Below, piece after piece: positions 24,210 through 32,442 of a stretch of DNA of 64,000 bases. The notes beneath the pieces were generated by a model. That model was not told the DNA's origin and ran no database searches. It worked only from the letters and a program-made list of their open reading frames with translations. Position numbers and translations under genes: made by a program. Location of the stretch: contig SFVC01000003.1 of the NCBI GenBank assembly GCA_004560375.1, forward strand, positions 25,878-89,877. The letters run 5' to 3'. The stretch comes from a bacterium. Lineage in GTDB: Bacteria > Bacillota > Clostridia > Oscillospirales > Oscillospiraceae. Each line of letters opens with the position of its first letter. Positions within the stretch are counted from its first letter, which is position 1.

Positions 24210-24667
24210 CAGTTGCTGCCTCCTTCCTGAAACTCCCAGGGCCAGGGATCGTCCAGCCAGCGATAGGCGGCCTCCTGCCCGGCGCTGAGCTGGGTCAGCG
24301 GGCCGTGCATCTCCTCATAGCGGCGCTTGCCCTCTTTGGCCAGCTCCGCATACTGGCGAAACAGCTGAAAGGCCTCTGCGTCATCCTTATGGGTATCCAG
24401 ATACATCCCCAGCTCAGTGACCACAAAAAACAGGGCCTGAAGCTGGGTGGAGTGGTTGTCGGGCAGCTGGCCGGCGTCCACCTTCAGGTGGAAGGGGAGG
24501 TTCAGCCCGGGAAACAGGGTACCGTTGGCCAAAGCGTCGGCCTGGCTGTATTTCTGGCTGCCCTGCTGCTGAAAGGGTACATATGGTACCGCCAGGGGGG
24601 CGCAGGACGGCATGGTGCCGCAGGCGTCCCCACAAGGGCGGGGGGTAGTTCCTGTATCAGAATTCAA
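24209..24667 (-). CDS. CotJA-CotJB fused spore coat protein
   Basis: 152 residues. The N-terminal part resembles CotJA (AVPYVPFQQ, then YSQADALANGTLFPGLNLPF). The C-terminal part from about residue 78 is CotJB (VVTELGMYLDTHKDDAEAF, then WLDDPWPWEF). In B. subtilis these are separate genes ahead of cotJC; here they are one frame. The start is taken as TTG 24667 because AAGGAGG lies eight bases upstream; the GTG at 24709 has no site. The product would be placed in the coat in the mother cell. Confidence 0.85.
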   Translation of the reverse strand: MNSDTGTTPRPCGDACGTMPSCAPLAVPYVPFQQQGSQKYSQADALANGTLFPGLNLPFHLKVDAGQLPDNHSTQLQALFFVVTELGMYLDTHKDDAEAFQLFRQYAELAKEGKRRYEEMHGPLTQLSAGQEAAYRWLDDPWPWEFQEGGSN

Positions 24668-24712
24668 GTGGATAGCCTCCTTGAAGGAAAGTCTGGCATT
24701 GGCTGCCACTCC

Positions 24713-24720
24713 ATACTATG
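24713..24720 (-). promoter_or_regulatory. Sigma-E-like -10 of the cotJ operon
   Basis: On the minus strand CATAGTAT, identical to the -10 candidate before spoIIM, lies about 45 bases before the TTG start. No convincing -35 is seen. The cotJ operon is sigma-E controlled in B. subtilis, which makes the match worth noting. Confidence 0.35.
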
Positions 24721-24777
24721 CGGAAACCGCCGCAGGTGCGCCTAAAAAGTCGAAGAAAAGAAAAAGCCGCCGCCATA

Positions 24778-24806
24778 TTGAATTTAAAAAAGGAATGTGC
24801 TATAAT
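24778..24806 (+). promoter_or_regulatory. Sigma-A promoter of the SCIFF operon
   Basis: TTGAAT, 17 bases, TATAAT. A leader of about 58 bases runs to the GGAGGGAG ribosome site. Confidence 0.8.
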
Positions 24807-24870
24807 GCCCACAGTTGCTGCTGGAAGCAGCGGCATTGACGCAGATCAGTTGAAACGGAGGGAGATACCC

Positions 24871-25014
24871 ATGACCCACATTCAGACGCTGAACGGCGCC
24901 ACCTTGAAGCAGAGCGCCGCCCATGGCGGCTGCGGCGAGTGCCAGACCTCTTGCCAGTCTGCCTGCAAGACCTCTTGCACCGTGGCCAACCAGAAGTGCG
25001 AAAACAAGAAGTAA
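24871..25014 (+). CDS. scfA: SCIFF ranthipeptide precursor
   Basis: A 47-residue peptide with six cysteines in its C-terminal half (GGCGECQTSCQSACKTSC, then a last Cys in NQKCE), the near-invariant SCIFF core of Clostridia. The leader MTHIQTLNGATLKQ is also conserved. The maturase forms thioether bridges from Cys to non-alpha carbons. Function is unknown, though the peptide is conserved across Clostridia; it may be a signal. Start ATG 24871 follows GGAGGGAG. Confidence 0.97.
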   Translation: MTHIQTLNGATLKQSAAHGGCGECQTSCQSACKTSCTVANQKCENKK

Positions 25015-25034
25015 CTCCAATACACAGCGCGCCG

Positions 25035-25062
25035 AAAAGGGTGGGAGCCTCCCACCCTTTTT
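25035..25062 (+). terminator. Hairpin with T run between SCIFF and its maturase
   Basis: A 12-bp stem (aaaagggtggga and complement) around a 3-base loop ends in a run of five T. It would let most transcripts stop after the short peptide gene, giving more precursor than enzyme. Confidence 0.75.
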
Positions 25063-25089
25063 CTGCGTATGAAAGGAAGGTTGACCGGA

Positions 25090-26478
25090 ATGGTTCATAC
25101 ATTCATCTGCCTGGGGGTACCTGTAGCGGTGGACGTAAACAGCGGCGCCGTCCACGTGCTGGACAAGACCGCCTATGACGTCCTGGCGCTGCTGGACGGC
25201 CCCCTGGCGGATACCTGCCCTCAGGAGATCTACAACAAGTTGCCCCAGTACGCCCCCGAGGTGGTGGACGAAGCTTGGTCGGAGCTGCTGGAGCTTCAGA
25301 AAAACGGGCTGCTGTTCACGGAGGACAGCTACCTCGACCCCGCCGCGGCCACGCTGATGCAGCAGGACGCCCCCATCAAGGCCCTGTGCCTCCACGTATC
25401 CCACGACTGCAACCTGCGGTGCCAGTACTGCTTCGCCTCCACCGGCGACTTCGGCACCGGCCACCGCATGACCATGGACGTGGAGACGGCGAAAAAGGCC
25501 ATCGACTTCGTGATCGAACGCTCCGGCAGCCGCCGGAACATCGAGGTGGACTTCTTCGGCGGCGAGCCCCTGATGGCCATGGACACGGTGAAGGCCACGG
25601 TGGAATACGCCCGCTCCCTGGAAAAGAAGCACAATAAAAATTTCCGCTTCACCATCACCACCAACGGTGTACTGCTCAACGACGAGAACATTGAGTACAT
25701 CAACCGGGAGATGTCCAACGCGGTGCTGTCCCTGGACGGCCGGCCCGAGGTCAACGACCGGATGCGGAAAACCGTGGCGGGGGGCGGCAGCTATGACGTG
25801 ATCCTGCCCAAATTCCAGAAGCTGGTGGAGGGCAGGGGGGAGAAGGACTACTACCTCCGGGGCACCTTCACCCGATACAACGCCGACTTTGCCGCGGATG
25901 TGCTCCACATCGCCGACCAGGGCTTCCGCCATGTGTCGGTGGAGCCGGTGGTGGGCGGCCCGGACTGTGACTACACCTTCCGGGAGGAGGATCTGCCCGG
26001 TATCCTGGAGGAGTACGAGCGGCTGGCGGCGGAGCTGCTGAAGCGGGACGACGTGAACTTCTTCCATTTCAACGTGGATCTGTCCCAGGGGCCCTGCGTG
26101 ATCAAGCGGATGCGGGGCTGCGGCGCGGGGTGCGAGTACGTGGCCATTACGCCGGAGGGGGATATCTACCCCTGCCACCAGTTCGTGGGCAATGAGGCGT
26201 ACAAGCTGGGCAATCTCTACGACGGCGCCTTTGATATGGAGCTGTCCCGGAGCTTCGCGGGGCTGAACATCTACACCCGGCCCGACTGCAAGGACTGCTG
26301 GGCGCGGTTTTACTGCAGCGGGGGCTGCTCCGCCTCCAACCTGCTTGTCAACGGCGACATAAAAAAACCGAACCGGTTTGGCTGCGATATGCAGCGCAAG
26401 CGTCTGGAGTGCGCCATCGCCATGCGGGCCATCCGGGCGGGCATGGCAGGGGAGCGCGCCCAATCCGGTGAAACTTGA
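25090..26478 (+). CDS. scfB: SCIFF peptide maturase, radical SAM/SPASM
   Basis: 462 residues. The N-terminal peptide-recognition region begins VHTFICLGVPVAVDVNSGAVHVLD. The radical SAM cluster motif is CNLRCQYC (CxxxCxxC) at about residue 104, followed by FFGGEPL. The C-terminal SPASM domain holds auxiliary cluster cysteines (CGAGCEY, YPCHQF, DCKDCWARFYCSGGC). It installs thioether cross-links in SCIFF. Start at ATG 25090 is chosen for GGAAGG upstream; ATG 25069 has no site. Confidence 0.96.
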   Translation: MVHTFICLGVPVAVDVNSGAVHVLDKTAYDVLALLDGPLADTCPQEIYNKLPQYAPEVVDEAWSELLELQKNGLLFTEDSYLDPAAATLMQQDAPIKALCLHVSHDCNLRCQYCFASTGDFGTGHRMTMDVETAKKAIDFVIERSGSRRNIEVDFFGGEPLMAMDTVKATVEYARSLEKKHNKNFRFTITTNGVLLNDENIEYINREMSNAVLSLDGRPEVNDRMRKTVAGGGSYDVILPKFQKLVEGRGEKDYYLRGTFTRYNADFAADVLHIADQGFRHVSVEPVVGGPDCDYTFREEDLPGILEEYERLAAELLKRDDVNFFHFNVDLSQGPCVIKRMRGCGAGCEYVAITPEGDIYPCHQFVGNEAYKLGNLYDGAFDMELSRSFAGLNIYTRPDCKDCWARFYCSGGCSASNLLVNGDIKKPNRFGCDMQRKRLECAIAMRAIRAGMAGERAQSGET

Positions 26479-26489
26479 GAAAAAACGCA

Positions 26490-26531
26490 AAAAGGGCCGC
26501 AGTTTCAACATTTTGAAGCTGCGGCCCTTTT
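26490..26531. terminator. Terminator after the SCIFF maturase
   Basis: A 13-bp perfect stem (aaaagggccgcag and complement) with a 16-base loop, followed by TTTT. It is flanked by A and T on both sides. Confidence 0.75.
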
Positions 26532-26651
26532 GGGCACAAGATGCTGTGTTTTTACCGAAAAACGCAGCGTCCCGTTTCGCATGTTTACATAATATAGAAT
26601 ACATAATAACTGGACATAACGAAAAAATTCAGAGAAATTTCCGCTTTCCTC

Positions 26652-26680
26652 TTGCGTTTCCGGAAAAAGAGGTTTATGAT
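26652..26680 (+). promoter_or_regulatory. Possible sigma-A promoter upstream of spoIIM
   Basis: TTGCGT, 17 bases, TATGAT. It lies in the roughly 310-base gap 26479-26788, which otherwise holds the maturase terminator, an AT-rich stretch and the sigma-E candidate. It could drive xerD in vegetative cells. Confidence 0.5.
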
Positions 26681-26741
26681 AAATCTTACCGATTTTAAGG
26701 CGGAGTTTCCCGCCGCCGCGCACCCCTTGTCCGGATTTTCC

Positions 26742-26770
26742 GCATAAATTCCGTCCTGCCGCCATAGTAT
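26742..26770 (+). promoter_or_regulatory. Candidate sigma-E promoter of spoIIM
   Basis: GCATAAA, 14 bases, CATAGTAT. The -35 heptamer and spacer are identical to those before spoIVFA. B. subtilis spoIIM is a sigma-E gene. Confidence 0.5.
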
Positions 26771-26788
26771 TCCTGTGGGGTGATGGGT

Positions 26789-27409
26789 GTGGCGGTTCGC
26801 AGAACAGGAAAACGCATAGGCTCCGCAACGTCGTGGGACGGGGTGACCCGGCTGGCGATACTGGCCGTCTGCTTTGGGCTGGGGGCGCTGGGCGGGTTCT
26901 TGTTTTCCGCCCTGGGCGGAGAGAGCGGCGAGCTGCTGGATTATCTGCGAGGATATTTCCAGGCCGCGGGACAGGACGGCGGTCTGGAACCGTCCCTCCC
27001 GTCCACCGTCTGGGATCTGATCCGCTGGCCGCTGGCGGCGTTTCTGCTGGGGCTGGTTCCCCTGGGCGCGGTGGGCGTGCCCCTGCTGATGGGCGGGCGG
27101 GGGTTCCTGCTGGCCTTTGCGGCGGCCACCTTCGCCCGGCTGTTCCATCTGCCCGGGGTGGCGGCGGCGCTGGCCGCCTTTGGGATGACCCTGCTGATAG
27201 CGGTGCCGGTGCTGTTCGTGGTGGCGGCGGACGCCTTCCGCCAGTCCCTGAGCCGTCTGCCCGGGGCGGCCTCGGCCCCCATCCACTGGACGGAGCGGGC
27301 CAGAGCGCTGGCCCCCTGCGCGGGGCTGCTGGTGCTGGCCACGGCCCTGCAGCAGACGGTGATGCCAGCCCTGTTTTCCGCCGTCTGCGCGAGATTGCTG
27401 AACTTGTAA
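26789..27409 (+). CDS. spoIIM: Stage II sporulation protein M-like membrane protein
   Basis: About 206 residues with four to five hydrophobic helices, matching SpoIIM in size and layout. SpoIIM is part of the SpoIID-SpoIIM-SpoIIP complex that thins septal peptidoglycan and drives engulfment. Its place just before xerD matches B. subtilis, where spoIIM lies near ripX/xerD. GTG 26789 is taken as the start because GGGGTGAT (26777-26784) is a good ribosome site for it; GTG 26780 and ATG 26783 fall inside that site. Confidence 0.78.
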   Translation: MAVRRTGKRIGSATSWDGVTRLAILAVCFGLGALGGFLFSALGGESGELLDYLRGYFQAAGQDGGLEPSLPSTVWDLIRWPLAAFLLGLVPLGAVGVPLLMGGRGFLLAFAAATFARLFHLPGVAAALAAFGMTLLIAVPVLFVVAADAFRQSLSRLPGAASAPIHWTERARALAPCAGLLVLATALQQTVMPALFSAVCARLLNL

Positions 27410-27432
27410 TCTTCAATAAGGAGTTGAGGACA

Positions 27433-28311
27433 TTGGACTATATCGCGGGCTATGAGACCTGGCTGACCCGGGAGAAGCGGGCCGCCGCCAATACCCTCAG
27501 CTCCTACGTCCGGGATGTGCGCCAATTTGCCCTCTGGGCGGAGGAGGACGGCCTGGATCTGCTCCAGACCTCTCAGGATGACGTAAAACGATATGCCCGC
27601 CACCTGGAACAGATGGGCAAATCCAACGCCACGGTGGTGCGCTCGGTGGCGTCGCTGAAGTCCTTCTACACCTATATGACCGCCGCCCATTTCGTGCGCT
27701 TCAACCCGGCCAAGGGGTTCACCCCCAGCCGGATTGAACGGAAGCTGCCCGCCATTCTCACCAACCGGGAGGTGGATCTGTTCCTGGAGCAGCCCAACAT
27801 TGGGGACGCCAAGGGCTGCCGGGACAAGGCCATGCTGGAGCTGCTGTACGCCACCGGCATCCGGGTGTCGGAGCTCATCGCCCTGGACACGCAGGATATC
27901 AACCTGTCCGCCGGGTTTGTCCGCTGCCGGGGGCGGAACAAGGAGCGGGTGGTGCCCCTCTACAAGGCGGCGGTGCGGGCGCTGGCCTCCTATGTCAGCG
28001 ACGTGCGGCCCCAGCTGCTGGAGGATCCCGACGAGCCGGCGCTGTTTGTCAACATGAACGGGGAGCGCATGAGCCGCCAGGGGTTCTGGAAGATCGTAAA
28101 GTGCTATCAGGAGAAGGCGGGAATTGTGAAGGACATCACCCCTCACACCCTCCGCCATTCCTTCGCCGCCCATCTGCTGGAGAACGGGGCGGATCTGAAA
28201 TCCATCCAGGAGATGCTGGGCCACGCGGATATCTCCGCCACCCAGATCTATACCCAGGTGGTCAACCAGAAGCTCCGGGACGTGTACGCCAAAGCCCACC
28301 CCCGGGCCTGA
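27433..28311 (+). CDS. xerD: Tyrosine recombinase XerD
   Basis: 292 residues, a standard Xer length. Catalytic residues are seen in TGIRVSELIAL (Arg), HTLRHSFAAHL (His-x-x-Arg), LGHADISATQIYTQV (His and Tyr nucleophile). It resolves chromosome dimers at dif and may also serve other elements. The start is TTG 27433, nine bases after AAGGAG; nothing upstream in the frame looks like XerD. It follows spoIIM by 23 bases. Confidence 0.92.
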   Translation: MDYIAGYETWLTREKRAAANTLSSYVRDVRQFALWAEEDGLDLLQTSQDDVKRYARHLEQMGKSNATVVRSVASLKSFYTYMTAAHFVRFNPAKGFTPSRIERKLPAILTNREVDLFLEQPNIGDAKGCRDKAMLELLYATGIRVSELIALDTQDINLSAGFVRCRGRNKERVVPLYKAAVRALASYVSDVRPQLLEDPDEPALFVNMNGERMSRQGFWKIVKCYQEKAGIVKDITPHTLRHSFAAHLLENGADLKSIQEMLGHADISATQIYTQVVNQKLRDVYAKAHPRA

Positions 28312-28323
28312 ATTTGCACACAG

Positions 28324-28365
28324 AGGGCCGCGGAACCCGCAAGGAAGGTTCCGCGGCCCTTTTTT
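28324..28365 (+). terminator. Terminator after xerD
   Basis: A 14-bp perfect stem (agggccgcggaacc and complement) is followed by six T. Confidence 0.88.
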
Positions 28366-28380
28366 CACGTGGGACAAGAC

Positions 28381-28409
28381 GCATAAATCCCCCCGCCGGG
28401 ACATACAGT
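28381..28409 (+). promoter_or_regulatory. Candidate sigma-E promoter of spoIVFA-spoIVFB
   Basis: GCATAAA, 14 bases, CATACAGT. The spoIVF operon is sigma-E dependent in B. subtilis, and the same -10 octamer stands before yunB. Confidence 0.6.
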
Positions 28410-28432
28410 AGGGTATGCAAGGGGGGATTGGC

Positions 28433-29428
28433 GTGGACACGACCTATGGGCGCAGGACGACAAAGGGCAGCCGCGGAACGAGCCGCAGGACAAGGCGGCC
28501 CGCCCGGCAGGCGAAAACCGGCGACCGGCGCAGGCTGGCGCAGCTGCTGATCAGTCTGGCGCTGTTTCTGCTGGTCTACATTGGGCGGGGAGTGTTTCCC
28601 GTCCAGTTTGAGGCGTGGCGCGCCGCCATGGACGAAACTGTGGATTTCACCGCGGCCTTTCGGGCCTTCAGCCAGTCCGTCTCCGACGGAGCGCCGCTGG
28701 GGGCGTCCCTGGAGGCGCTGTGGGTGCGGATTTTAGGGGGCGAGCCGGAGCCGGACATCCCTGCGCCGGAACCGGAGGCGCCCCGGTCGGTGGTACTGCT
28801 GAGCCAGACCCCTGGAGCGGGACGGGCCTACCTGAGCACCCACGGGGTGATGGAGGGGCGGAGCGGCGGAACACCGCCGGACGAGCCCGCCCCGCCTGCC
28901 TCTCCGCCGCCTGAGACGGACAGCCCCTCGCCGGAGCCCACCCAGCCCGCCGTTGTGACGGCGGTGGCCCAGGAGTACACCGACGACGGGATCAAGCTGC
29001 CCTCCAACGTGAGCTTTGCCTTCTATGAGCTGGGGCTGCCCAAAACGGTGGATCCGGTGACAGGCCCGGTGACCTCCGCCTTTGGCTACCGGGACAGCCC
29101 GGTGAACGGAAAAAATGAGTTTCATCTGGCCCTGGACATCGGCGCGGCGGAGGGGGCGGAGATCGGGGCCTTTGCCGACGGCGTGGTGGAGTACATCGGC
29201 AAAAGCGATGAATTTGGCCTGTATTTGAAGATTTCCCACGCCAACAACGTCAGCAGCTTTTACGCACACTGCAGCAAACTGCTGGTGCACAAGGGGGATC
29301 CGGTGACCTGCGGGCAGACGGTGGCGTTGGTGGGGGACACCGGAAACGCCGTCGGCGCCCACCTCCATTTTACTATTGAAAAAGATAAGATCCGGCTGGA
29401 TCCGGCCTATTATGTGGCGAAATCCTGA
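28433..29428 (+). CDS. spoIVFA: SpoIVFA-like M23 (LytM) membrane protein
   Basis: About 331 residues: a basic N terminus, one transmembrane helix (about residues 36-56), a long Pro-rich linker (PEPDIPAPEPEAP and a second stretch) and a C-terminal LytM domain. That domain keeps HLALD and HLHF, the metal-ligand patterns of M23 enzymes, so it may be catalytically competent. Its position directly before an M50 protease gene of SpoIVFB type marks it as SpoIVFA, which holds the protease inactive until signalled. Start GTG 28433 follows AAGGGGGG. Confidence 0.8.
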   Translation: MDTTYGRRTTKGSRGTSRRTRRPARQAKTGDRRRLAQLLISLALFLLVYIGRGVFPVQFEAWRAAMDETVDFTAAFRAFSQSVSDGAPLGASLEALWVRILGGEPEPDIPAPEPEAPRSVVLLSQTPGAGRAYLSTHGVMEGRSGGTPPDEPAPPASPPPETDSPSPEPTQPAVVTAVAQEYTDDGIKLPSNVSFAFYELGLPKTVDPVTGPVTSAFGYRDSPVNGKNEFHLALDIGAAEGAEIGAFADGVVEYIGKSDEFGLYLKISHANNVSSFYAHCSKLLVHKGDPVTCGQTVALVGDTGNAVGAHLHFTIEKDKIRLDPAYYVAKS

Positions 29429-30020
29429 CCGGCCCCGGCTGGAGGTCAGCCCCGGGTTCCTGCTGCTGCTGGGGGTCCTGTACTGGCTGGACGAGGGGGT
29501 GGGGCTGCTGCCCTGGGGTCTTCTGGCCTGCGTTGTCCACGAGCTGGGCCATGTGGCGGCGGCGCGGTGCTGCGGGGGGAGGGTGGAGCGGCTGTCCCTC
29601 ACAGCGGTGGGAGCGGAGCTGTCCTTCTCCTACCGGGCGCCGCTGACCTACGGGCGGGACAGCCTGGTGGCGCTGGCAGGGCCCGGGGCCAATCTGCTGC
29701 TGGGCGGGCTGTTCTACTGGCAGGGCCGGCACCTGCCGGCGGCGCTCAGCCTGGGGCTGGGGGTGTTTAACCTGCTGCCCATCCTGCCGCTGGACGGCGG
29801 GCGGGTGCTGTACGGCCTGCTGGCGGAGCGGCTGGATCCGGACTGGGCCGATCGGCTGCTGACGGCCTTTGCCGGGTGCCTGGTGGGGGTGCTGGCAGGG
29901 GTGGGAATCATCGCCGCCGTCCACTATGCCAACGTGTCCCTGCTGCTCACCGCCCTGTGGCTGCTGGCGGGGGTGATCCGCCACGGCGGGAGGGGGCAGG
30001 GGGAAAGCTATCAAAATTAA
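29412..30020 (+). CDS. spoIVFB: SpoIVFB-like M50 intramembrane protease
   Basis: About 202 residues with several hydrophobic helices. Zinc site HELGH in VVHELGHVAAAR and the second motif LPILPLDGGR are the M50 signature. SpoIVFB cleaves pro-sigma-K in the mother cell of B. subtilis. The start is ATG 29412, which overlaps the end of spoIVFA by 17 bases; longer frames lie wholly inside spoIVFA. Confidence 0.85.
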   Translation: MWRNPDRPRLEVSPGFLLLLGVLYWLDEGVGLLPWGLLACVVHELGHVAAARCCGGRVERLSLTAVGAELSFSYRAPLTYGRDSLVALAGPGANLLLGGLFYWQGRHLPAALSLGLGVFNLLPILPLDGGRVLYGLLAERLDPDWADRLLTAFAGCLVGVLAGVGIIAAVHYANVSLLLTALWLLAGVIRHGGRGQGESYQN

Positions 30021-30040
30021 AAATTTTTCCGGGAACCCCC

Positions 30041-30069
30041 TTGCAAATCGTTTCACAATATGATAGACT
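30041..30069 (+). promoter_or_regulatory. Possible promoter of rplS
   Basis: TTGCAA, 17 bases, TAGACT. A nearby TATGAT at 30059 is better as a -10 but has no -35 at the right distance. Confidence 0.45.
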
Positions 30070-30072
30070 ACC

Positions 30073-30136
30073 ATAGTCTGAAAACGGGTGGTCCTCTGCG
30101 CGGCGAATGGGCTTGGACGCATGAACGCCTGACTAT
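30073..30136 (+). promoter_or_regulatory. Candidate L19 leader RNA before rplS
   Basis: ATAGTC at 30073-30078 pairs with GACTAT at 30131-30136, enclosing an inner GTCC/GGAC pairing, and the outer stem ends right at the AGGAGG of rplS. Firmicutes are known to carry an L19 leader that lets the protein control its own translation. The match here is by layout only. Confidence 0.45.
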
Positions 30137-30150
30137 AGGAGGAAATACAA

Positions 30151-30492
30151 ATGGATCTGCTGCATCAGTTCAGCGAGAAGTACATGAAGGACGAAGCTCC
30201 TTCTATCCGCGTGGGCGACACCGTCCGCGTGCACATCCGGGTCAAGGAAGGCAACCGTGAGCGTATCCAGGTGTTCGAGGGCACCGTGATCGCCAAGAAG
30301 CACGGCGGTGTGGAGGAGAGCTTCACCGTGCGCCGCATCTCTTACGGCGTGGGCGTGGAAAAGGTGTTCCCCCTGCACGCTCCTACCATCGAGAAGGTGG
30401 AGACCGTCCGGAAGGGCAAGGTTCGCCGGGCCAAGCTGTACTACCTGCGCGACCGCGTGGGCAAGGCGGCCAAGGTCAAGGAGGATCTGTAA
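30151..30492 (+). CDS. rplS: Ribosomal protein L19
   Basis: 113 residues, full length. It shows family motifs VRVHIRVKEGNRERIQVFEG and SYGVGVEKVFP. L19 sits at the 30S-50S interface. It is not next to trmD or rpsP here; the next gene is rbgA, a 50S assembly GTPase. AGGAGG precedes the start. Confidence 0.98.
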   Translation: MDLLHQFSEKYMKDEAPSIRVGDTVRVHIRVKEGNRERIQVFEGTVIAKKHGGVEESFTVRRISYGVGVEKVFPLHAPTIEKVETVRKGKVRRAKLYYLRDRVGKAAKVKEDL

Positions 30493-30502
30493 GCTGTGAA
30501 AT

Positions 30503-30532
30503 AAAAAAGGAGCGGGGAACCGCTCCTTTTTT
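30503..30532. terminator. Terminator after rplS
   Basis: A 13-bp stem (aaaaaaggagcgg and complement) with A and T flanks. Confidence 0.85.
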
Positions 30533-30573
30533 ATTCGAGAAAACAGGGCAGCAGCGGATAAGGAGGCGCACCT

Positions 30574-31437
30574 GTGAATATTCAATGGTATCCGGGACAC
30601 ATGACCAAAACCCGGCGGCAGATGGAGGCCGACCTGAAGCACGTGGACATTGTGGTGGAGCTTGTGGACGCCCGCATCCCTATCTCCAGCCGGAATCCGG
30701 ACATTGACGCCATCTGCGGGGACAAGCCCCGGATCGTCATGCTGAACCGGGCCGATCAAGCGGATCCCCAAATGAATCGGGTCTGGGCCGACTATTTTAA
30801 TAAAGTGAGAAAGATCCCGGCCACAACGGTGGACTCCCGGACGGGAACCGGGGTAGGGCAGATGGCGGCGCTGGCCCGGAACGCGCTGAAGGAACAGATG
30901 GCCAAATGGAAGGAGCGGGGACAGGTGGGCCGCCCCATCCGGGCCATGGTAGTGGGGGTGCCCAATGTGGGTAAGTCCACCTTTATCAACAAGGTCGCCA
31001 AGCGCAAATCCGCCAAAACAGGGGATCGGCCGGGTGTTACCCGGGGCAAGCAATGGGTCAGCGTAGACAGCGGCCTGGAGTTGCTGGATACCCCCGGCAT
31101 ACTCTGGCCCAAGTTCGAGGATGAGACCACCGGGCTTCACCTGGCCTTTACCGGCGCGGTGAAGGACGAGGTGACGGATTTGGAGGGGCTGGCCTGCGCC
31201 CTGCTGGAGCTGCTGCGGGATCGCTATCCCCAGGCCATACAGGATCGGTACAAGCTGACGGAGTTGGACGGCAGGCAGGGCTGGGAGCTGCTGGAGGACT
31301 GCGCCCGGAAGCGTGGAATGCGGATTTCGGGCGGCGAGGTGGACACAGAGCGGATGGCAAAGCTGCTGCTGGACGAGTTCCGAAGCGGCAAGTTGGGGCG
31401 CTTTACGCTGGAAGTGCCGGAGGATATAAAACCGTAA
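30574..31437 (+). CDS. rbgA: Ribosome biogenesis GTPase RbgA (YlqF)
   Basis: 287 residues. Circularly permuted GTPase: the G4 motif (LNRADQAD) comes before the G1 P-loop (GVPNVGKST) and G3 (LDTPG). The N-terminal IQWYPGHMTK is diagnostic for RbgA/YlqF, which acts in late 50S assembly. Start GTG 30574 follows AAGGAGG. Confidence 0.96.
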   Translation: MNIQWYPGHMTKTRRQMEADLKHVDIVVELVDARIPISSRNPDIDAICGDKPRIVMLNRADQADPQMNRVWADYFNKVRKIPATTVDSRTGTGVGQMAALARNALKEQMAKWKERGQVGRPIRAMVVGVPNVGKSTFINKVAKRKSAKTGDRPGVTRGKQWVSVDSGLELLDTPGILWPKFEDETTGLHLAFTGAVKDEVTDLEGLACALLELLRDRYPQAIQDRYKLTELDGRQGWELLEDCARKRGMRISGGEVDTERMAKLLLDEFRSGKLGRFTLEVPEDIKP

Positions 31438-31453
31438 CAGGGGAGGGAAAACC

Positions 31454-32059
31454 ATGCCGGGCTGGGACTATGAGCGGGCGGCCGTCAAGCGGGGGTTCCC
31501 TGCGGTGTGCGGCTGCGACGAGGCCGGGGCCGGGCCCCTGGCGGGGCGGGTGTACGCGGCGGCGGTCATCCTCCCGGATGGGTTGGAGCTGCCCTGGCTT
31601 AACGATTCCAAACAGGTGACGGAGCGCCGGCGGGAGATCCTGTTTGACCAGATTCAGGAGCAGGCTGTGAGCTGGTCGGTAGCGTGGGTGGAGCCGGAGG
31701 AAATCGATCGGATCGACATCCTCAACAGCCGGATAAAGGCCATGCAGACCGCCATTGACGGTCTGCATCAGAAGGCAGACTTCGCCCTCATCGACGGCAA
31801 CCGGGATCACGGGAGCCAATGCGCCATCGTTCTGGATCATCAACTTGTTGTAAAGGGAGATAGCTTGTCATATTCTATCGCTGCGGCGTCCATTTTGGCC
31901 AAGGTCAGCCGGGATCGCTATATGGTAGAAATGGCCGCGCTGTATCCTCAATATGAGTTTGAGCGCCACAAAGGTTACCCCACCAAGCGGCACTATGCGC
32001 TGCTGCGGGAGCTGGGGCCCTGTCCCATCCACCGCCGCTCCTTCTTGAAAAAGCTGTGA
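31454..32059 (+). CDS. rnhB: Ribonuclease HII
   Basis: 201 residues. Removes ribonucleotides from DNA. The active-site Asp-Glu is in GCDEAGAGPLAG, and later acidic residues are in LIDGN and the KVSRDRYM segment. Overlaps the start of yraN by four bases, an arrangement shared with many bacteria. Confidence 0.96.
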   Translation: MPGWDYERAAVKRGFPAVCGCDEAGAGPLAGRVYAAAVILPDGLELPWLNDSKQVTERRREILFDQIQEQAVSWSVAWVEPEEIDRIDILNSRIKAMQTAIDGLHQKADFALIDGNRDHGSQCAIVLDHQLVVKGDSLSYSIAAASILAKVSRDRYMVEMAALYPQYEFERHKGYPTKRHYALLRELGPCPIHRRSFLKKL

Positions 32060-32427
32060 GGGGCGGGGAGGGAGCCCGCACCCTGGGACGGTGGGGCGAG
32101 GATCGGATGGCGGAGTGGCTCCAGGAGCGGGGCTGGCGGATCGCGGCGCGGAATTTCCGCTGCCGCATGGGTGAGATTGACCTGATCGCGGAGAACGGCA
32201 GATACTTAGCCTTTGTGGAGGTCAAACTGAGGAAGGACGGGAGGTATGGGGCAGCCTGTGAAGCGGTAACCCTTTCCAAGCAGCGCAGGCTGCGCGCTGC
32301 CGCGGAATACTATTTAATAAGCCATCCCACGGCGCTTCAGCCCCGGTTTGACGTGGCGGAGGTCTACGCGCCCCAGGGTGTACGCACAGAGAAGCCGGAC
32401 ATATACTACATCGAGAATGCGTTTTAG
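32056..32427 (+). CDS. YraN family protein (UPF0102)
   Basis: 123 residues with the nuclease-like core GEIDLIAENG...VEVKLRK (Glu-Asp...Glu-x-Lys) typical of this restriction-endonuclease-fold family. Function is not settled. Start is GTG 32056 overlapping the rnhB stop (GTGA). Confidence 0.9.
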   Translation: MRGGEGARTLGRWGEDRMAEWLQERGWRIAARNFRCRMGEIDLIAENGRYLAFVEVKLRKDGRYGAACEAVTLSKQRRLRAAAEYYLISHPTALQPRFDVAEVYAPQGVRTEKPDIYYIENAF

Positions 32428-32442
32428 CAAAGGGGAGCGGCT

